The notes under the pieces are model-generated. The model searched no databases. It was given only the letters and a program-made list of their open reading frames with translations, and was not told the DNA's origin. A program made the position numbers and the translations under genes. Shown here piece after piece: positions 12,001 to 25,211 of a stretch of DNA of 64,000 nt. Origin of the DNA: Hormiphora californensis (taxonomy: Eukaryota; Ctenophora; Tentaculata; Cydippida; Pleurobrachiidae); the NCBI GenBank assembly GCA_020137815.1, contig CM035350.1, positions 2,627,537 through 2,691,536 on the forward strand, given 5' to 3'. The stretch's first letter is position 1; every line of letters begins with the position of its first letter.

Positions 12001-14960
12001 GCACTTTTTGGAGGCACTTTCCGTCTTGCTTACACACCCACCCCATTGACCAACCTTTTGTATCCAACTACACTCCACATGGAGCATTTAGACGTAGTAA
12101 ACACTTTTAATGTAATTCAATATTCTAGTTCTGTTAACGGGGTCCCCAGGAATGTCATCAGCCCTGATATAACTTATTCGATATGATGACTCTAGCAGCT
12201 CTGAAACAACTTGTACCATCCTTTAGAAGCCAAAAAACCCGCAATGTGGTGGGTGTGAGGAAAGGGGCCACGTTTTTTGAAAACGCAATAACTCCAGAAC
12301 AAGCTTGCTTTTGCTGCTCTCCAAAAAAGCGACCTTAGGTCCCTCATCTAAAACTCTTTTATAAAAGACAAAAAAAAAATTTAAAAAATGGAGGTTAAAA
12401 AGTTAAAAAAGCGGCTGCTACAAATTATCTCAATCCCCAGATCACAGGCGCATGATCAGATATCAGCTACCATCACAGGCCTATGAGTCGGAAGACAGAG
12501 ACGCAGTAAAGGGGGTGTGTCATCCACTGTTCTAACATTCAACTCTGCTCCACAACACGATGGACAGTGGGCAGGTTGTAGTAGTACCACATCTTCCCAT
12601 TCCTGTACCTGGAATCCCTGCGTTTAAAACGTTACAACACAAAAATAACACGAGATTTTTTTAGTTACAATATCTAGGCAATCTAGGGTGTTTGTGTTGT
12701 TTTATTGGGGTTGCCATGTAAACGTGATAAATAGATCAAGTGTTTTTAAGAACACTTGGGCTGTCATGGCCATTTGAGGAGTCCTGGTACTCATTACAAA
12801 TTGTTGCTGCAAAGATATAGTTCCGTAGACAGCACTGATTATATTCCAGCGCTTGTACCCACGACACACCTTTACCCCTATCCTCCACACCACCTTTTAC
12901 CGTGTTACACCCATACCGTTACCCCCTCCTGTGAACAGAGAGGACGAAGGCATGTACAAGTGGGGAACTGAAGACGCCGGCAAGACAGTCCAGGGTACAG
13001 GATTGTATCCTCCTCATCTGCTCGGATTTCGTGATGTTCCCATTATAACCTTCACGCAGTGTCCATTACGTAGCTGTCCTGAACTTATCCCTGCATCTTA
13101 GTACTGGGCCGCAAATTAACCCAACGGGCCAGACTTTCTATCGATTTCGTACCTGACAATCTAGAGCACAACTACTACTAACATACTGTTGAAGAAACAG
13201 TTTTCTACTGTTAGGTGGTAACTGGTGGTGAGAAACGGAATGGTTTGATTAAAAAAAGCAGTGTGCGAAACTGAGCCAAAGTCGCCAATTTTCAGTAACC
13301 ATTGCCTCATGATTCGGTTTACGGACGATCCTGGTGGATATTCGTGGTAGTTAAGTAAGTGTCCACCCCTTTGGCTCACCATTGGGGGGAAAAATAAAAG
13401 GGGGGTAAATCATAGGGTCACCAAAGGGGGGGAAGATGATTTTTTTTTTGTGACTTACACAATTGGCTTTATTTGACTCAAAGAGAATCAAGTTTCAAAG
13501 GGAATTGATGCTCCTAGAGAACTTGACAGATTTGCCCACAACACTTGTTAAAACGACCGGTCTGTCGAGGAAACAGAAACATACTTATTTTTACGCCTCA
13601 TAACAGACTTTATTAACATTTTTACACGATGAATGAAACATTAGGTATGGACAAAATATCTACATCACTAAGTACTTTTTTTAAACAGTCAAAAACGTGT
13701 ATTAGTAGTGTTCACGGGTCACGTTTAGAAACAAAACCCGGGTATTAATGACAACAGTCGAAAACACAACGAACCCAATTTTGAGGTCAAACTACATTTG
13801 CTGTCGTTGTATGTCGGCAGGTCCAGCCCGGTGTAAATCATCAACTAGGTTTGGGCGTTTGGCGCCGGTGGAGTGGGGGTTCCACAGAAGGGCGGGTCAA
13901 ATCACTGATGTGATTGGTACATAGGCGAGTCGCATAGGAGAAAAGTCGTTTTAATCATTTTGTTTAATAGACTCGAAGCAATGTTCAGTTTCAGCATCGG
14001 TATAGAACTGTAAAATCCTGGTCTGCATTTTTGGCCACATCCCAGAGCTACCCACTCATCCAAATAACAGCTGGGGGTGGTAGCTAGCTGGTCTGCCTAC
14101 ATCCCCTTCATGGATTTGTTCATTGTTAGTATCTTCTTTCTCCTCCTTGGCTTTCATTCTTCGGACTGGCTTCCTCCCGTCCCCCGCTTATCCCTCGGGG
14201 CGGAAGTACCTAAAGATCTGATTTAGATTTTCAGGTATCCACGATCTACCGGCACGGGGGGTGCCTTCATATCTTCGCTCCAAATGTCTGCCATTTCCGA
14301 ATGAGTGAAGTCCGGCTCTGATAATACGGGGTTATACAACATTTGGTAACACACTCGAGAGAGAACCAACGACAATGAGGGCTCATTTGGTAGCAACCAC
14401 TTCATGTTGAAGAGAGTTGAAAGGGTTGTTCACCGTGCTTGATTTCTTCAGCACCACACTGCCCTCAAGGGAATATACAAACTGGCATGACAACTGCGTA
14501 ATACCGGAACGACGGATTTGAATCGTGAAGGGGTACTGACACACAGTATCGAATATCCTCCCGTGAAACAACACGGAACAACATATGGACCCTTCCTGGG
14601 TGGCCCCAGTAGTCCTGTCCTTCGTTACAGGTTCATCAAAGCAAGGCGAATGGCCTAATTAAATAAACATAGTTTCCTAATAAAGTTCTGAAACTTATAC
14701 GGGGGTGGAAGAACAGTAAAAAACGCTGGGGGTCGGTATTATATACCCCGAGCAATAGGGAGTCTTAAGAGGCAGAAAGCTCCTCTGGGATAGGGCCCTT
14801 TCCCACAAAATGGAAGTAGTGAGTCACTCGGGTATCATAGTGTCTTGTCTTGGCCATTGCTGCAAGACGTGTCGGCTCCTTCCCACGTCACTCTTCCCCC
14901 CAACCTCAGACCACACTGTCACGTTCAAATAGGCAGAGCAACCTACGCACAGGTCCTTTT
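9010..14960 (-). pseudogene. Helitron Rep/helicase coding region, right arm, broken
   Basis: Inverted counterpart of the left-arm Helitron, read on the minus strand from about 14960 down to 9010. The clearest pieces are the N-domain counterpart at 13040-13400, the linker block VHLPNQES at 11340-11360, the counterpart of the 'LSED' segment around 10700-10850, and the helicase P-loop counterpart at 10165-10385. Its breaks are not the same as those in the left arm, so comparing the arms recovers more of the frame than either one alone. This is what two independently noisy reads of one gene would look like, but two decayed copies would also fit. Confidence 0.75.
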
Positions 14961-17900
14961 CCGTCGCAGGGGCTTATCACGGTAAAAGAACCTGTAGTAA
15001 AAAAAGGGTCGTGGGCGGTTAAATTATAATATATCAACCAACGGCCACCGCAACAAATCAACGCCTGAGACAATCGAAATCGGCGGCCAACATAACCCCT
15101 TTTTGTTCCTTCCAAGTTGTTTCCAAGTAAACAAAAACACAAAACAAACACGACAAACACGAGGACCGCTCTCGAGCTCGTCCTCTGTTCATTTTCCGCA
15201 ACTGGCGTTTGTCGCGTCGTGCAAATATAATACGGCTGCTCTTTTCTTCTTCTGGTTAAAAAAACGGAGGCCCGTACACACACACGCGCGGGTAGAGGGC
15301 ATTGATACTTAGTTGCCATTAGTAGAAGAGTAATAAGGTTAAGCGAGGCGGCCGCAATGGGATACTTAAACTCTACCTGCCTTTGATACTCCATCTTTTG
15401 TTGGCGTCAGCAGTGGTAGCAACCTGGGTCTTCTCCTGTCTCTCTTTTCTTCCTCTATTCTGTTTCTCTCTCTTCTCCCTTCTCGTCTCTCTCCCTCCCG
15501 AGTATTCTCGTTGATACTGTTCTGGAGCAATTTAGCTTGCAGCGTATTGCCTTTTTGCCTCCGCAGCTCGCCTCATTATCATGTATCTGGTCGCTCTTGG
15601 GCATTTTCTTCTTTCCCCAGATCCTTCGCCGTTTTGTCCGTCCTGGTTGGAATTTAAAGTGTGCAGCGGTTTTCCAGCATAACTAATCTCTCATTTTCTT
15701 CGTTTTTAACTCTCCACTTCCTCTCTTTCAAGCCTTCGTTCTCAGCTTCGTTCGGGGCCAACTGTGATTATGTTACTTCGCTCTAATCTGGCTAACTACT
15801 CCTACCATCCCCTTCAGCCAAATCACCTACATCACACCGCTCATGCTATCGGAAGAGAAGGTCACTATACTGTGCTCGGCTGGGACACACTTTCTTTTTT
15901 TTTTTCTCATTTTTGTCCTTTTTCCCTTTTCCCAATTCGATTTTCCAATCTACTACTTAACGGTTCATGCTTGGTCTGGTCGGTGGGCACTACCCGCGCG
16001 CTTGCCATGTGCAGCTGGTTTTTTTCTCCTTCATTTCTCTTTTTCCCCCCCTGAGCCCTTTCAGCCATTCGTTTCCCCCACACCCATTGCTAGTAGCACA
16101 TTTCTTTTCCACTCCGTCCACCCCCCCTCCACCATTCCACATGCCACCTTCCCACGCGGCGTCGGCTAATTTCTAAAGAATATTTATTTCAGGTCAGTTG
16201 GCACATTCTGATGGTTATCGAGTAGGTGCGTGGCCAATCTCCGCCTAGCGCTTCATCACTCGGATAATACGAAGTGAAGTGGTACACAGCCGCTGATCGG
16301 TATAACAATTGTGCTGCACCCACTACACGATCTTGTTTTAAAACAAAAAAGATTGTCTGTTCTGCTGGTTGTAGGTTGTTTTTGTCATCAGGAGATCGGG
16401 TGTGGGAGTCGGTGTCTTGGCTATTGTTTTTAAGAACGAAAACCGGAGCAGGATGCTTTTTTTGTAGTGGTGTTTATGTTTTTTGAAATTTTTTTTTGAG
16501 TGAAAAGAAGTTTTTATTAACGGCAAAAAATTGAATTTTTTGATGTTTTTTCAACACTGTCGAGTACCCACGAGCACGGGGGCGCTGGGGCGCGGAGGTG
16601 TTGTTATAATAACGCGCCTGCGTGCGAGCTACTGATCTCGGGACTGTTTTGCGTCGCATTACCCTGGGCACGCTACAGCACTTCATTGTCGCTATTCGCG
16701 TGTGCACGCTTTGTCTCCGAGAGCAATAAGTTTGCTTGAAAGGGCGTCTGTCCGCTGTAAAGATACCTAGCTGAAACGAACACGAAACGAACCACTACAA
16801 CTATTCGACGACGACATCGATCACAATACTTTAATATAAGGAGATGGTTTCCCCACCACTCTCCTCCCTTCTCGCCGAGACAAAAAAAAAAAAAAAAAAA
16901 AGAATATTCTACTTCTATTCTATGTACGCCCCTATCAAAACAGAACTCACCCCGTACGCTATCTCTCATCGCTCCTGGTCTGGTCAAACTTCATCTTTTC
17001 TCAGTACCCCCCCGCATCACGCCCCGATCCAACACGACCCAAAACTCCATCCTAGGCTACGTGGGCTTTATAGGCTTTTCCTCTACGTTTGGCTTCTCCT
17101 AGCGCCTCGGCGGCAAACGATCGTAGACAATCCCCTGTAGCCCCCTGTTAGTCCCCTGACTTCATCTAAAACATATTGATTGAGACCCCAAAGTTATTAG
17201 TCTCTCTAATAATCTCTCCATAACTATTGTTTTTAACGGAAATAAATAATATCTATTACACTTCAATTTTGATTCCACCGACCTAAATATTTGTATCTCT
17301 CCTAACTCGCACTGATCTCAGAAAACTCCATCATAAGATATATCCAAATAACCTACCCTAATTACCTAAATAACTCTCCAGCCCACTCTGATAGAGAACA
17401 ATGTAGGAACAACGTGAGGAGGAACCTAACTCGTGTGCCGCTCCGAAATAGGGTTTATAGGAGGAGAGTCCGCACCCTAAACAAAGTGCCAACCCCCATC
17501 GTTTCGCCTGGGTTTTTTAGGTCTGATGGCCCTTTTTTTATTTATTTAAAAGTTTTTTTTAATCAATATATTAACATTTTTTAAAGTTTTTTATTAGATA
17601 TAATGAGGAAATTTTTAAAGTGGGTATAATTTTGAGTGTTAATTAATATTTTATAAGTTAACAATTAATTATTTTAAATTTTTTTAGGGCGGTTTTGCTT
17701 CTATGCTTAGAGACCGTAGCCCCCTCGATGTTGTCGTCAAAAAATGGATTCAATTCTTTTCTTTCTCCCCCTCTTTCCTGACTCCCCTTCTCCGTCCCAT
17801 CCGTTATAACAGCGTCTTGCCTTTTATAGCTCCTATGTGGCTAGAAGTATGAACTGGGAGGTCATAAAACGGAGTTCCCCCTATTCCCGCGATACCTAGT

Positions 17901-18665
17901 TTCGCCCTTGAGTGAAGTCATATCGCCAATTATATGGTTGAGAAAGATATAAGAATGCCCCCCTTGAAAAATTAAATACTGGGTGAACGGAGACCGAGTA
18001 GAGTTGTACGTAATTTGAAATGGGGTAGACGAGTTGTGAAGCTAATTGAAATGGGTTGGATTAAAAAGGTTGTATACTATTGTGCGCCCTAAAACGGGCA
18101 AATTCAATATAATGAGCCGTGTTCAGTAGTCCATTTCTGTTATAACTACTAAGAACTGACTTTGACTATCAGGCAACTCGGCAACCAGAAAGGAGGTGGA
18201 TTGCTGTTTGGTTCAGTTCACAGACACAGAACAAAATGATACATAACGATTTCCGAATAACAAAACCTAAACTAAAACTAAAAAGTACACCGAACAATAA
18301 ATACTCATAAAACCTCAATAAAAGCGCGGTAAAGAAAAAAGATCGGCCACCACTTATTATTTTCTATATTCTTCTACTCTAGCCCTCATTCTCTCGTGCA
18401 GGGGGCCAGGACCTCTCCCCCTCCACTCCCCAGATGCGGGTCTCCTTCTCTCTCTTCTATGCAAAGGTTCGGGACTCATTTATTTCGCCAAGGCGTCTTC
18501 GTAAGAAAGGCCACGCACGTTGGCTAGACTATAAGGCTGGATATCTCATACTAAAGGCTCCAGGCTTGATTCAGATCACGAGGAAACTGACCTTCATATA
18601 CTGTAGTCATTTATTCCTAGCAGAACTCACTCAAGGCAGGAACCTCATAGCACATACTCTGTCTT

Positions 18666-19443
18666 TCCTATCTTCCTTCTTGTTCCCCCCATCTTTCCTT
18701 CAATAGGCCCCCACCAACTGTACTAGCTTATTCTCCTTATTTTCTCTGTCATCATAGTGCAGTGACCGCAATGTGAGACATGTACTCTACCAATGTCACG
18801 TGCTCCTATCTTAGAAGAAGAGAGAGAGGAAAGGGGAAGGGGTATAGAGAGAACCAAATGATAGAGCCAGAGGAACTCTGTTCAGCATAGAGAGAGAGAG
18901 AGAGGGAGAGAGATAGAGAGAGAGATAGAGAGAGGGAGGGAGAGAGAGATAGAGAGAGAGAAGAGAGGAAGGGAACAAAGCATAACAATGTTATCATTAG
19001 GATCTCTATCTATGTCATGTGTGATGTGCACGTCTGCAACTGTCTCCATTGTGTGCACTGTAGCACCTCATGCAGCGTAGTACCCTAGGTAATTATCCCA
19101 CCATATATTCCATCACATAGTCACATACATAGTGAAACTAGTATAGATGAAGAGAGCTGCAGTGCTAGGCACCATTTGATATTGCAGGAACGGTTGGGAG
19201 AAAGGAAGGAGAGATAGAATAGAGCTTTTGTTTAATAAAGAGTTGAGAAATGTTAGATAGTTCGTCGCGACTGGTGCAGTGGTGCACCCCTCCCTGCTGA
19301 TCGGGTGAAATATCCTTGTTCAGCTGCAGTAGTACTGGAGACAATAGAATCTGGAAATAGCGATCCCCCAATTGTTGGGTCAAACCTTTGTTTTCCTAAA
19401 ATTGATAATCATTTGGAAGAAGGAAGTTGGGAGATAGAGAGAG

Positions 19444-19475
<32 letters not shown>

Positions 19476-19911
19476 GGGGGATGATCTGAAGCACTTGAGC
19501 ATGTTTCTCCTTTGCACCTTTTTGTGTCATCTTGTGCACGTGGCTTGGCTGGCACCGCCGGGACCCCACGGGGCGCGGAAACAAACTGTCAACAGACCTG
19601 CCGCTCTCTCTTTCTCTCTCTCTTTTTCCCTCCAATCTCTCTCTCTCTCTCTCTCTCTCTTTCCCTAAATTTAATCTCACAATCTCTCTTTTCCTGGCGC
19701 GCTAATAATACTCAATAGAACAATTCACAAGTGGGACAAGGTGTTGAAGAACAATGGCCGTTTCCTCAAACAAGTAGTTACCCTGCACACAATTACTTGA
19801 TTTCAAAATCAATATAATCAATAAAGAGATCACCGTTCACACAGATTAAATTAACTTCCCCCTCCCCGCCCCACCACCCCGGATCACGTGATGCACATAC
19901 AGTCCCCCCCC
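18666..19911. other. No gene seen; (GA)n/(CT)n-rich spacer
   Basis: Contains purine/pyrimidine simple repeats at about 18888-18962, 19436-19480 and 19600-19660. Open frames across them translate to Ser/Leu or Arg/Glu runs and are not genes. Nothing else recognisable. Confidence 0.7.
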
Positions 19912-22900
19912 TCAAATCCCTCTATCATCATCACCACTATTGTCACTGTTCTCCTGATCCCCATATTGGTGTCCGGGAATATTGACAATGATGTCATATC
20001 TGAGGCACCGTGGTGGTGTGACTGGGGTGTTGGGAGGCACTCTGAGTCTCTCTCTGAAGGCATGCTGTGCTGCTATCTCCGCTACTATTTCTGCTCTTCG
20101 GCCCTGTAACGAGATTTGAATCAATGAATGGAGTTTAGAAAACATAAGAGACGATAACCTTGGGAAACTACCATAATAATAGGTTTAACTTTAGGTGAAT
20201 AACCCCTGACTCCCCCTTCCCCCCTGACTGTCACACATTATACAATGGGGAGGGGCAATATCACAACACAGTGTGACACAGTTCCAACCTAGGATCTTGA
20301 GTCCTAATATTACTAACAAGTTTTGTTTATCCTTTTCAGCTCTATATTTCTTTCTTTGGGAGAGAGAAAGAGAAAGAGAGGGGGGGTGACGCTACTATTC
20401 ACTCAGCCCCTCCCACCCTCGACAAAACCAGGTCTAACTGCAATTTTACTCTGTTTACTAAGCTGCATGTCCGACTAAATTCCCACGGGGGATTGGGTAG
20501 AGAATAGAGAGAGTTGTGTCAAATCAAATCAAATACCTGGTGGTGGAACTGGTTGGATTGTTGAAGGTAGGCGGGGGCCAGGAACTGCCATGAGTCACAC
20601 AGCCTGCAGGCTCGATAGAGGCCCAGGAGGACAAAAAAGGAAATGAAACCACCAAGAATGAGCCACTCTAGCGATCCTGGGGAGGGTACCATTACTGTTT
20701 CTAGTCGGAATAACAAACAAGGCCCTTTTGGGATTTGATGAAAAACAAAAACTAAATCATAAAACAATAGATCGGAGAGATTGAAAAAGTCGCTAACTGT
20801 GTAACCATTCATGGTCAAAGCATTAGCTGTATGGCAGCGCCAGACCCCGATTTGATTCTCGCGACAGTGCGCTCAGATGGGGTCTGCGGCGCCAGACAGG
20901 GCATCTCTATTATAATTTGGAGATGAACGACGTCGAAGTGGTGGTCGTTCGTTCAGTGCGTTTCTACGCGACAGTGCTCCTTCATAAAACACTTCATGTA
21001 CCCAAAGCTGTAAAGCTGCCATTCACACTTTTGGAACTTCCAGTGGAAGTTTGTTAATATATATTAGAATGACTTTTAACATGCCAGTCCCCATAGTTAC
21101 CAATTCAGTTGCCATGGTAACCGTGTTATTAACGTTGAAAGGGGCGAAAAGAACCACCCGGCTTCGCCGGTTGGGTTATCGAAAAGGCCTTACTTGAGGC
21201 GCACCCAATGGGTGCGCTAGTCTCTATCTCTATTATAATTTGGAGATGTCGCGTCGAAGTCGAAGTCGTTCGTTAAGCGGTATCTAAGCGACAGTGCTCC
21301 TTCATAAAACACTTTATGTGCCCAAAGCTGTAAAGCTGTTATTCACACTTTTCAAACTTCCAGTGGAAGTTTGTAAACATTTTCGAATGACTTTTAACAT
21401 GCCAGTCTTCATGGTTACCAATTCAGTTGCCATGGCAACCGTGTTATTGACGTTGAAAGGGCGAAAAGAACCACCCGGCGAAGCCGGGTGGATAATCAAA
21501 AAGCCCTTACTTGAGGCGCACCCAATGGGTGCGCTAGTTATAGTATAATTTGGAGATGTCGAAGTCGAAGTCGTTCGTTCAGCGGTATCTAAGCGACAGA
21601 CTGCTCCTTCATAAAACACTTCAATGTGCCCAAAGCTGTGAAGCTGTTGCTCACAGTTTGGAACTTCCAGTGGAAGTTTGTTAATATTTTCGAATGACTT
21701 TTAACATGCCAGTCCCCGTAGTTACCAATTCAGTTGCCATGGCAACCGTTTTATAGACGTTGAAAGGGGCAAAAAGAACCACCCGGCGAAGCCGGGTGGG
21801 TTATCAAAAGCCCTTACTTGAGGCGCACCCAATGGGTGCGCTAGTTTATAATAATACTAATATGAACCTGGAGGTGTGTAATTAAGACCGGATGCCTGAT
21901 CTCCAGTAAGACCTGCAGCTCCCTGGAGTAGGGGTTGTATAGCAGCAGGAGCGCGGGATCTGTTCGCCAGTACGCTACTAACGTCACACTCGGGACAGCT
22001 AGTGACGTGAATATTGAAAGTACAATATCCGGCTGCTGAAGATGGGCCGGACTACTACACAAGTAAACAACCAATCAGAACTCGTTATGTCACGTGACTG
22101 GTTATCAGCCAATCAGGGACCAGTATTTCCTGATTCGGTCGGTTCCTGCTGACTGACCGTGACAGATAAAGAATTGTAGCAAGTTGTTTAACGGCTGCTG
22201 ACGATTGTCAATGCGAGTGCGGTTGTAACGTATGCTTTCGATTCATTCCTGTCTCTCCTGAATACCAAATTGCGGTTTTTGTCTCTATTATTATCAAGCT
22301 CCCCCTTCTCTCTATCTCCCTGTATCTCTGTATTTCTATCTCTCCTAATCTCCCAACCTCATGTACATTTCATGCCCTATTTCTAACTTCAGTACCACTA
22401 CCGATGCAGTGTATGTGTGACGTGTGTGCTTGAGTGAGGAACATTCCTTAACAGAAATATTGCAACGTAACCAAGCAATTAGCATACAAAGTATAGGCAC
22501 ATACAATTACAATACATGGCTACGTTATTAACACATGGTATTATTTGGGTTACGTGACTTGTACACCGCGGATATTATCATAATGACATAATGGTTCTAT
22601 GTTATAATAGCGGTTGTCCGTTGTGCCTATGTCGTAAATTTTACCAATATAAATCCTAATTTCTAGGTTGTTACTCAACAAAATTGTTGTTACTCGACAA
22701 AATCTAGGTACATCTCAAAACCAGTCTAAAGCAAATCTAAGTCCAAAATCAAACCGACTTATTATTCGGGAGATTGCCGGTGTAACCGCCCCCTCGAGGA
22801 GGGAACACAGATCTAGGTGGCGATGTGCCCAACAACTGGGGAGAGCTGTATACTGCTTGCCTAACAACGCGTAGTATAATGCTGGTGAATATTAATATTC

Positions 22901-23257
22901 CAACTAGAACATGCGGCATGGAATGAACAAATCTCCTTCACTGTATATTACTGAGTGTGGCACATTCCATGTGATGCATTATATTCAGTGCTCACTAACT
23001 AGCTGCCACAAGTCAATTGGTCTGTCCTATATATACCTACCTCAACGAGTCAGATAATAAACAAAGTAGTGGCGTAAGGACTGTAATCACACTGACTGCT
23101 TCACCAAACCTTGGTGACACAATTGCGAGATCGAAGTCGAGATCAAGTTCACACATATTACTCGTGAAGCAAGAATAGGTGGCAATGGTACCAACACCAA
23201 ACCCTGTCTGGTGGTGTGCCTCAGACCCCACACAAAGGAGTGCTCGAAGATCGGTAC
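19912..23257 (-). CDS. Unrecognised single-pass membrane protein, 3' exons
   Basis: Four minus-strand exons join in phase with clean GT..AG sites: 23257-23162 (least certain), 22035-21868, 20676-20537 and 20103-19912 (stop at 19912-19914). The joined sequence has a Cys-containing extracellular part (YSC, GYC, SCPECD) with N-glycosylation sequons (NRS, NYT), one hydrophobic helix starting WLILGGFISFFVLLGLY, a Cys-containing juxtamembrane segment (RACRLC), and an ~100-residue cytoplasmic tail ending in an acidic Ser/Asp run. The orientation suggests a type I receptor-like protein. The GTIATYSC string recalls CCP/sushi domains, but the remaining cysteines do not fit, so I assign no family. Upstream exons and the signal peptide were not located. 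The hairpin-unit array lies in the intron between exons 22035-21868 and 20676-20537. Confidence 0.55.
20903..21844. repeat. Three tandem ~310-bp hairpin-rich units
   Basis: Units at about 20903-21220, 21227-21537 and 21541-21844. Each starts with a 'ctctattataatttgg'-like block (the third begins 'tatagtataatttggagatg') and ends 'cacccaatgggtgcgctag'. Within each unit are short perfect or near-perfect inverted repeats: the region around 'cataaaacactttatg', AACTTCCA/TGGAAGTT, GTTGCCATGGCAAC, CCACCCGGC-gaa-GCCGGGTGG and GCGCACCC-aat-GGGTGCGC. The third and fourth show some substitutions in the first copy. Compensated or preserved stems across copies suggest structure is maintained. No ORF is conserved. 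Confidence 0.8.
22062..22147 (-). mobile_element. Partial copy of the CAGGAACCGACCGAA MITE
   Basis: Matches the reverse complement of the 31014-31121 MITE, including 'gtaaacaaccaatc', 'cacgtgactggtt' and the terminal 'ttcggtcggttcctg'. The opposite terminus is degraded ('ggactactacacaagtaaac'), so this is a decayed or truncated copy. Confidence 0.65.
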
Positions 23258-24109
23258 CTCAGCACCAGAACCAAAAATACCTAAAGCTCTCCCGTCCCTA
23301 GGTAGACACTAGACATCCCCTACCCCCTTACCTGTACTTCTGGAGTTGAGCCCAAGGTCAAGGTAGGCAGGATGCTCGGTTCGATCTATCCTAGCGTGTT
23401 ATCATACACTATATCTCAGATCCTTATTGGTTGCAATCCTTCAGTTCTGCTCATCGGCTATCGGTTGTTTGAATTCCTCTCAATAATTTGAGGGCGTGGC
23501 AACATACGTGGTCCTATAGGAGTGGAACCGCAAAAATGATTTCAGAGTCGATTCAGAATCCCGGTTTCAGATTATGAACCGGTGTGTGAAGAAAACAAAA
23601 CGACTGGCAGTGGCAATGCAAATCGAATCACTGTGAACTGGCAATAGAAACAAATCACAGCTCTAAATGGGATAATATCGCATAAACTTGGAGCAAAAAC
23701 TATAGAATTGGCAAGCAAACTGCTGTTGGAAGTTTCTATAGACACTTTAGACATGTCCCTGGCCTAGCTGGTAGACATGCTGTCAGCCTTGTTTCCTCTC
23801 TAATACCACAGAACAGTTGAAAATAGGAGGGTGGAAATGACGTGATCCAGACAACTTCAGGTACAGTGTACCGCGGGACACTGCACTGTTAAACTGGTAA
23901 ATTGTATTAGGATATATTCTGATACATTTCCAACCAATTATGTGACACGAGATTCCCGATATGTGTGCGCTGCAATGACGTGGATGTCCCATTATCAATG
24001 TGATAATGAAATGGGGACGATGGACAAAATGAACCAACCTGCTGGTTGAGTGATGTGTAGGTCGAGGGAGCCACCACCATCACCATATGTCGCCATGGTT
24101 TATCGGGAA

Positions 24110-25211
<1,102 letters not shown>

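Larger units (their letters stand above)
2402..18665. repeat. Giant imperfect inverted repeat, centre near 9.0 kb
   Basis: Reverse-complement matches pair up in order along the whole region: 2410-2760 with 18210-18660; 2880-3010 with 17870-18060; 3330-3460 with 17150-17340; 3810-3960 with 16320-16560; 4430-4680 with 14950-15310; 5800-6080 with 13040-13380; 6395-6520 with 12250-12440; 7060-7560 with 10840-11400; 7745-7830 with 10510-10600; 7930-8090 with 10165-10385; 8590-8780 with 9225-9490. The arms diverge by very frequent single-base indels. In the outer part the right arm carries many extra bases relative to the left, and the right arm is about 2.5 kb longer. Each arm encodes the same Helitron fragment. 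Confidence 0.85.

Noticed and set aside
14906-15394. 162-residue minus-strand ORF as a separate gene
   Set aside because: It pairs with 4430-4680 of the left arm, where the frame is not kept; it is the 5' part of the Helitron arm.
20820-20905. tRNA-like 'cgattttgattctcgcg' sequence near 20850
   Set aside because: No acceptor stem, no A box and no cloverleaf could be drawn; no tRNA gene was supported anywhere in the window.
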